Below are positions 59,168-64,000 of a DNA stretch of 64,000 nucleotides, piece after piece. The DNA is taken from the NCBI GenBank assembly GCA_963978895.1, contig OZ022247.1, positions 8,740,947 to 8,804,946 of the forward strand, read 5' to 3'. The notes under the pieces were generated by a model that worked only from the letters and a program-made list of their open reading frames with translations, was not told the origin of the DNA and ran no database searches. How positions within the stretch are numbered: position 1 is the stretch's first letter; the number at the start of each line of letters is the position of its first letter. A program made the position numbers and the translations under genes. The stretch is from Erpobdella octoculata (lineage: Eukaryota > Annelida > Clitellata > Hirudinida > Erpobdellidae).

Positions 59168-62100
59168 TTAAATTGATGATTCGCAGAGTGATCTCCCACC
59201 GGTGTAATCGACGAATCCTAGCTGAGGGAGAAAGAAAAGCAACATAAGACTTCCAGCAAATATGAAAGTTAAAAATATATACAATAAAAGTTTATTAAAG
59301 ATGTTTGTCAATTTCAGCCATGCCAACTTGATCCTTATTCTCTCCGTTTCTTTCTGAAGCGCTTCCATCTGCAAAAGAAGATCCTTGATTTGTGTGACAC
59401 GAATTTCATTATGAATTACCGGTCTTTGTTCCTTGTTTTCTAAATGGTCAATTTTGATTTTTGTTTTATATTTTCTAATTATTCTATTTAGATATTTTTT
59501 GCTTTGATTTTTATCGTGGTCTTGATCTGATATGAGCGCACTGTTGATATCTTTCTGTCGCTGATCGTTCACTGAGATCCAGGTATCAACAATTGTTTTC
59601 AAACTCCCTTCCATATTGAACGATAGTAAATCAAATTTTTTAAATAATTCAACTTTATTCATAATTGAAAACTCTCCTTTCGATCCTGACAGCTCATTTG
59701 ACCTATCGTGGTTTGGCCGACAATGAGCTAACTTTGATTTCACGTTTTGATATTTTTCTTCGAAAAAAACGATGAATGCACGGAGCCAACCAGGTGGAGG
59801 AGTTTGATGGTCGTCATAGTGGATGATGAGAACGAAGATCGTTGACAGGATGGACATTGCTGATATGAACATGACAAAGTTCACGTAAATTGCTGAAAGA
59901 AAAAACATGACTTTTTATAAGAACTATACTCGACGTAAAAGGTGTTGACTTTTTAAAAACTATTAAATATTTTTTTTTATTAATAATGTATTACTAATAT
60001 ATGGGGTTTCATCAGAGGAGGCAGGTAGAAGGGAGGAAGTGTTAACTAGGAAGAAATTGAACGAGAGAAGAATGGTGATGCTTAGTGTCATTTTTTCTCC
60101 AGTATCAGAAGATGCCAGGAACACAAAAAGAATGACAACTGATAAAGTAACGCATGGAAATATAAAATTCACGATGTAATAAAGTGGAACTCTCTTGAAA
60201 CGATAAACGTAGAAGACTTCTGAATAGGAGTCGCTATCTCGTAGAAATTGCGAACATTGCTCCACCTGGTGAAATAGAAAAAAAATTATTGTTCTTATTT
60301 AATAACCATGAGAAAATCCAAGATTGGAGAAATTGATAAAAAAAAGGTCAATTTTTGTTTACATGTACGGAAATAAAATTATTTACTATTGTTTTACATT
60401 AAAATAGTAAGTTTCGTAAATATGTGAAAAATAAAAATGAATAGATTTGTTTTGTTTTCAATCTTCTTCATAAACATTAAAAGTGATGAGTCGGTTAGCA
60501 AACAACAACTCTCCATATAAAGTTAAAACAGCTTATTATACCTAATAACTAATCTAATTGCATCTCTACTTTATGGATATTATTGAACATATAAAAGAAA
60601 AGTCTAGGGCATCGTACATCAAAGAAATTTACTAAATAAAATCTCTTCTTAGCCTATCTTCTTAGCATAATAATAATACTCAGGCAGATATTTTTATCAT
60701 TGTTTTGATGATATTACGTCATCTTTTAATCTATCTCACGTGACCTACCTACCCAGGTGTAAATCAAGTCCCACTGATCTGACATTTTATAATAATACAG
60801 AGAAGCATGCGAATGGCTGGAGTTCAGAAGGACCTACAATAAAGATCAAAAACATTTAAATTCAATCGATTCAACTTGAATAATAGAATAAGAATTATTG
60901 CTCAATAAGCGAATAATTCTAATTTTATTTACTTGTTTCTTCGTATATGTCCAGCTGTCAAAGTGTACAAAACAGGTTTGACTGTCGAAAGGAAAACGAG
61001 TGATATCCATACTACAGAAAGTTGTCATCTGCTTGATGATTTCAAATGTAACTGATCCTGACGATGTCACTTTGATCTTTTGCGAATTTCCATTGTCGTT
61101 TGAGACTTCAATTATATGAACGTTACTGCACACAAATTATTAATTATTATCGATCATCACGAAATTATTTACAGTTTTTTGAGTGGGCAAAGCTAGGTAA
61201 TGAAATGAAAAGAAAAAAAACGTGTTCACAAAATTTAAAATATTCTTCAAGCTTTTCTTAACACAAAATTAAGAATTTCATCTCTAACTTACAACTTGAA
61301 AAATAAAAAAATAATTTAAATTGAGGTAATTAATTGTAATGATAACGAACAGTCATACTCTGGCACTGAACAAAGAACAGTTCGCACACGTGATCATACA
61401 TTACAGTTTATCCAGTCAACAACACCTGTGTCCGAGATCTGGATCTACCCCAGTCATGAAACTTGTTCTTATTTGAATGCCACAAATGGATAAAATGTTA
61501 AACTGACTTTGGGCATAAGGGGGAACTTGCCCGATGGAATTAAGTAAAGTGGGATTTTGTCACGGAATATAAAACCAGCACACAGTGCCGGGGCTATGGT
61601 ACGAAATATGAGTACCTACCCCCCACAAACCTTAGTTGGACCCTTTACTAATAGGTTATTTTTTGACTTTCAAAAATTTAAAAAAATCAATGACCGTGAG
61701 ATGGGTAGTTTTATTTTATTTTCAGAAAAATTTTAAAATTGTCTTCATTCTGTTTTCAGAAAAAGTACTAAACTCTTATCCTAAAATTCTATGACCGAGT
61801 GGAGTGTGTGGGTTATTCTTGGTTTATGGAAATAGACCAGAAAAATAACAGTTATCAATATACATTTTCGTTACAACTTAAACAACCACCATTTTGGGGC
61901 CGGGGGTTTTGGAATGTGGTAATCACGGCCCCGCTGGCATCACAAGTGCTAAAAATAAACACCATACCGCTTTATTTTATCCCGGGTCATTGGTTGGGAG
62001 GGATGCGAGGCCTACGTGGCTAATATAATCAAACAACAACACAAAACCCGTTTCTAATGATGATGTCAGGACACCATATTTCAGAAGGATCAAGAACAAG

Positions 62101-62862
62101 AGATGAAACATTGTAGTCTTTCTCGCTCCAACGTAGATGTTCATCGATCCAGTTCTAAAATAATTCAAAATGGCATTTTGTATTCATTAATTCATTAAAT
62201 GGCAGGATTCTAAACTTAAAGTTATTCAACACAATTACATTTACTTTCATCAATGTGTATTGACTAAATGCATTATCTCTGCATTTAAAAACAACACAAA
62301 TAGCAATAATAGGCCGATAATCGGTCAGTACCGATTATCGGCCGATACCGATTGTGAAACGACCGACAACAAGCCGATAATCGGTCACCTCTAATTGTAA
62401 AGTTCGAAGTTTTCTATCTTGGTTGTGTGTGTATCCAGCGCAGAGTTTTCTACAGACTCACTTTTATCAACCCAACCCGTAAACTCTCTGAAGAAAATGA
62501 CTTGACCCGACCTGACCCGTACCAAATATATTAAATTAATACAAGGTTGGTATAACAGTACGGAATTTTAATTTTACATTTTTTAGTTATATATGAAAGA
62601 ATGCAATTTTAATCAATTCATGGCACGATATATTTTGTGGCTTTGTGGGTCACGGATTTTTTTCATAGTAATTATTATATAAAATGTATGGGCATGGGCA
62701 ATTTTCTTAAGCCCTAGTTGGATTTGCTGGTTAGTACTTGCCAGTAAATAAAAACCGATGTTATTTAATAAATATGAAATAAATTATGAATTAATAAGAA
62801 TTTTTTAAAGTGCTTACTAAAGAAATAATTGCCAGTGTTGTCATTCGCTGTTGTTTCTCTTC
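59168..62862 (-). CDS. Nicotinic-receptor-like Cys-loop subunit, 5' end missing
   Basis: Six exons: 62818-62862, 62048-62154, 60933-61125, 60753-60833, 59995-60265, 59168-59892, all GT-AG and in phase; 1422 nt, 473 residues plus stop. The ligand domain shows 'EEKQQRMTT', 'WIDEHLRWSEKDY' and 'EIWCPDIIIRNG' (loop A region). The Cys-loop is Cys88 to Cys102 with 13 residues between ('CSMDITRFPFDSQTC'), followed by 'SWTYTKKQ'. M1 is at about 171-193 and M2 about 200-220 after 'GEK'. M3 opens the last exon; a long M3-M4 loop of about 155 residues and M4 ('LLLYIFLTFIFAGSLMLLFF') follow. The GEK motif before M2 is typical of cation channels. Loop C has a single Cys ('VEQCSQ'), not the vicinal pair of alpha subunits. 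It is a plasma-membrane ligand-gated channel subunit. The signal peptide and first strands lie beyond the window. Confidence 0.9.
61583..61936. mobile_element. Possible MITE in a receptor intron
   Basis: A 'cagtgccggggc' end and an opposite 'gccccgctg' end enclose about 354 bp with G/C-rich arms. Flanks 'ccagcaca' and 'gcatcaca' agree at six of eight positions. The evidence is weak. Confidence 0.3.
62300..62400. repeat. Cluster of 'gccgataatcgg' palindromes
   Basis: 'ccgataatcgg' and related words occur four times within 100 bp on both strands ('gccgataatcggtc', 'accgattatcggcc'). This is probably the end of a DNA transposon; no partner end was found. Confidence 0.5.
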
Positions 62863-62989
62863 CTGAAATTTTATAAATTATATATTATATTATAACGTCT
62901 CAATCAATTAATAAATAAAATTATTACAATTACAATCAAAAAGTTTTAATCTATATTTTGTTAAAATATTAAAAGACAATTACGGTTAA

Positions 62990-63072
62990 CTCTGCTCTGC
63001 TTAATCTGAACCAGTTCCAAGTCTGTATTAGGAAGGAGGAAACACTTAAGTATCATCTAATTATGATCTGCA
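62990..63072. repeat. Diverged piece resembling the SINE-like family
   Basis: 'ctctgctctgcttaatctga' and 'agttccaagtctg', then 'ggaaggaggaaacacttaag' and 'aattatgatctgca', follow the order of copy A (497-580) with many changes. The match is by order of short words only. Confidence 0.3.
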
Positions 63073-64000
63073 AAAAATTCCTTTTTGATATTTTTCACTT
63101 ACTGTCATTAATTCGATTGGATGACGGGAAGTTTGTTTTTTAAGCGTTAAAGGGTCACAACTCTTAACTCACGGCTCGAGCAATCAAGCAAACAAGCAAA
63201 CTTTGTTTTAAACGCGTGAATTGTTTTCAGTGCATGAATTGTTTTCAGTGCATGAATTGTTTTAAATGCATGAATTGTTTTAAATGCGTTAATTTCTTTT
63301 GTTTAATTCTGTATGTTTTATCTCTCGCCGTCTTTCTTTTTTATGCTTTTTTCTTTTTCTTTCTATTTTCTCTTTCCCGCTTTTCAACTCTTTTTCCCCA
63401 ACAAAACTAGAATGATGTCCATGCGCTAAAATGATCATCTCCATTAATTATACTAATATTTTCTAAATCACGGACACAAAACGTGCTCCATTATACCTCC
63501 ATGAAACAACAAACATAATTTATCCTACTTACTTATTTTATGTTCCTATAAAAACCTATTCGACCCTTTTAACCGCACTGCAAATCATTGCTTTTGTTCA
63601 ATAATAACACAAAAACATTCTTTTTCTAGAAATTCACCATTCTCTCGATTTGAACTTGTTTCTCCAAACGTAAAATAATTTTGGCTTTAACGCTTTTGCA
63701 TAATTTAAATTAAAATTGTTAAATGTCACATTTTGAATAAACAAATGTCTATAAACAGAAGCGTAGCTCAAAATGGGATACTGGGACCCGGGACCCTGTA
63801 TGGCAAAATGAAGATTCTTTGAGTTCACAAAATCCGGTATTTTTATTGGTATGGGAAAAAGTGTAAACAAAATTAATAAGTTTAATATTGTAGTATTTTA
63901 AACGCTTGCATATATCTTTTGCATACCTTAAACATTAATGAAAGTGAGAAATAGATTGTACATTATTAATATTTAGTTATAACACAAACGACCCTAACGA
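63073..64000. other. Right edge, no exon recognised
   Basis: An 18-bp repeat 'gcatgaattgttttcagt' occurs about five times at 63222-63292. 'gaagcgtagctcaaaatggg' with 'gggacccgggaccctg' near 63759-63800 resembles the inner arm of the MITE family at 18312-18623. Missing 5' exons of the receptor gene were not found here. Confidence 0.45.

Noticed and set aside
63634..63870. 78-codon minus-strand ORF as a missing 5' exon of the receptor gene
   Set aside because: It has no signal peptide or Cys-loop N-terminal motif and overlaps a MITE-like arm ('gaagcgtagctc').

Overview
The window is AT-rich animal nuclear DNA: genes with GT-AG introns, many unrelated microsatellites and minisatellites, and dense transposon debris. 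The mixture of a Cys-loop receptor, a CHMP3 gene and a p140Cap/sickle-tail type gene is metazoan. Moderate introns, many 8-bp-TSD DNA transposons and a Ty3/gypsy element suggest a lophotrochozoan-like invertebrate (annelid or mollusc). That is inference; I cannot name the species.

Layout. 1-9.1 kb: remnants of hAT elements, then a Ty3/gypsy LTR retrotransposon (2681-9101). It has lost the protease/RT/RNase H part and has about 3.4 kb of other repeats lodged in its integrase gene. 9.1-14.1 kb: a nest of DNA transposons. It holds two hAT-like MITEs, a P-like MITE, and a THAP-containing P-like element (11207-14017) whose right inverted repeat was hit by a SINE. 14.5-16.7 kb (+): a complete five-exon CHMP3/VPS24 gene of the ESCRT-III machinery. 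18-20 kb: a MITE, a LINE 3' fragment and unassigned DNA.

20.2-58.9 kb (-): one large gene for a SRCIN1 (p140Cap)/KIAA1217 (sickle tail) homologue. Fourteen exons join in consistent phase to give 1545 codons: a long N-terminal exon, the AIP3-like domain, the coiled-coil core and a long Ser/Thr/Pro-rich last exon. Its introns hold most of the tandem repeats, a second P-like transposon (about 41900-44142) and several smaller elements. 59.2-62.9 kb (-): six 3' exons of a nicotinic-receptor-like Cys-loop subunit, ending 278 bp upstream of the start codon of the p140Cap-like gene. Its 5' exons lie beyond the window.

The most interesting signal is a set of very short palindromic inserts, each flanked by an exact 8-bp direct repeat and made only of inverted-repeat tips (11318-11352, 14027-14038, 14046-14066, 42465-42505). 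The 35-bp one is exactly 17+1+17 bases, the size expected if a P-type transposase made 17-nt staggered cuts and the site was then rejoined. Two THAP/P-like elements and a related MITE lie in the same window, so these look like fossil excision footprints.

I saw no tRNA, rRNA or CRISPR feature.
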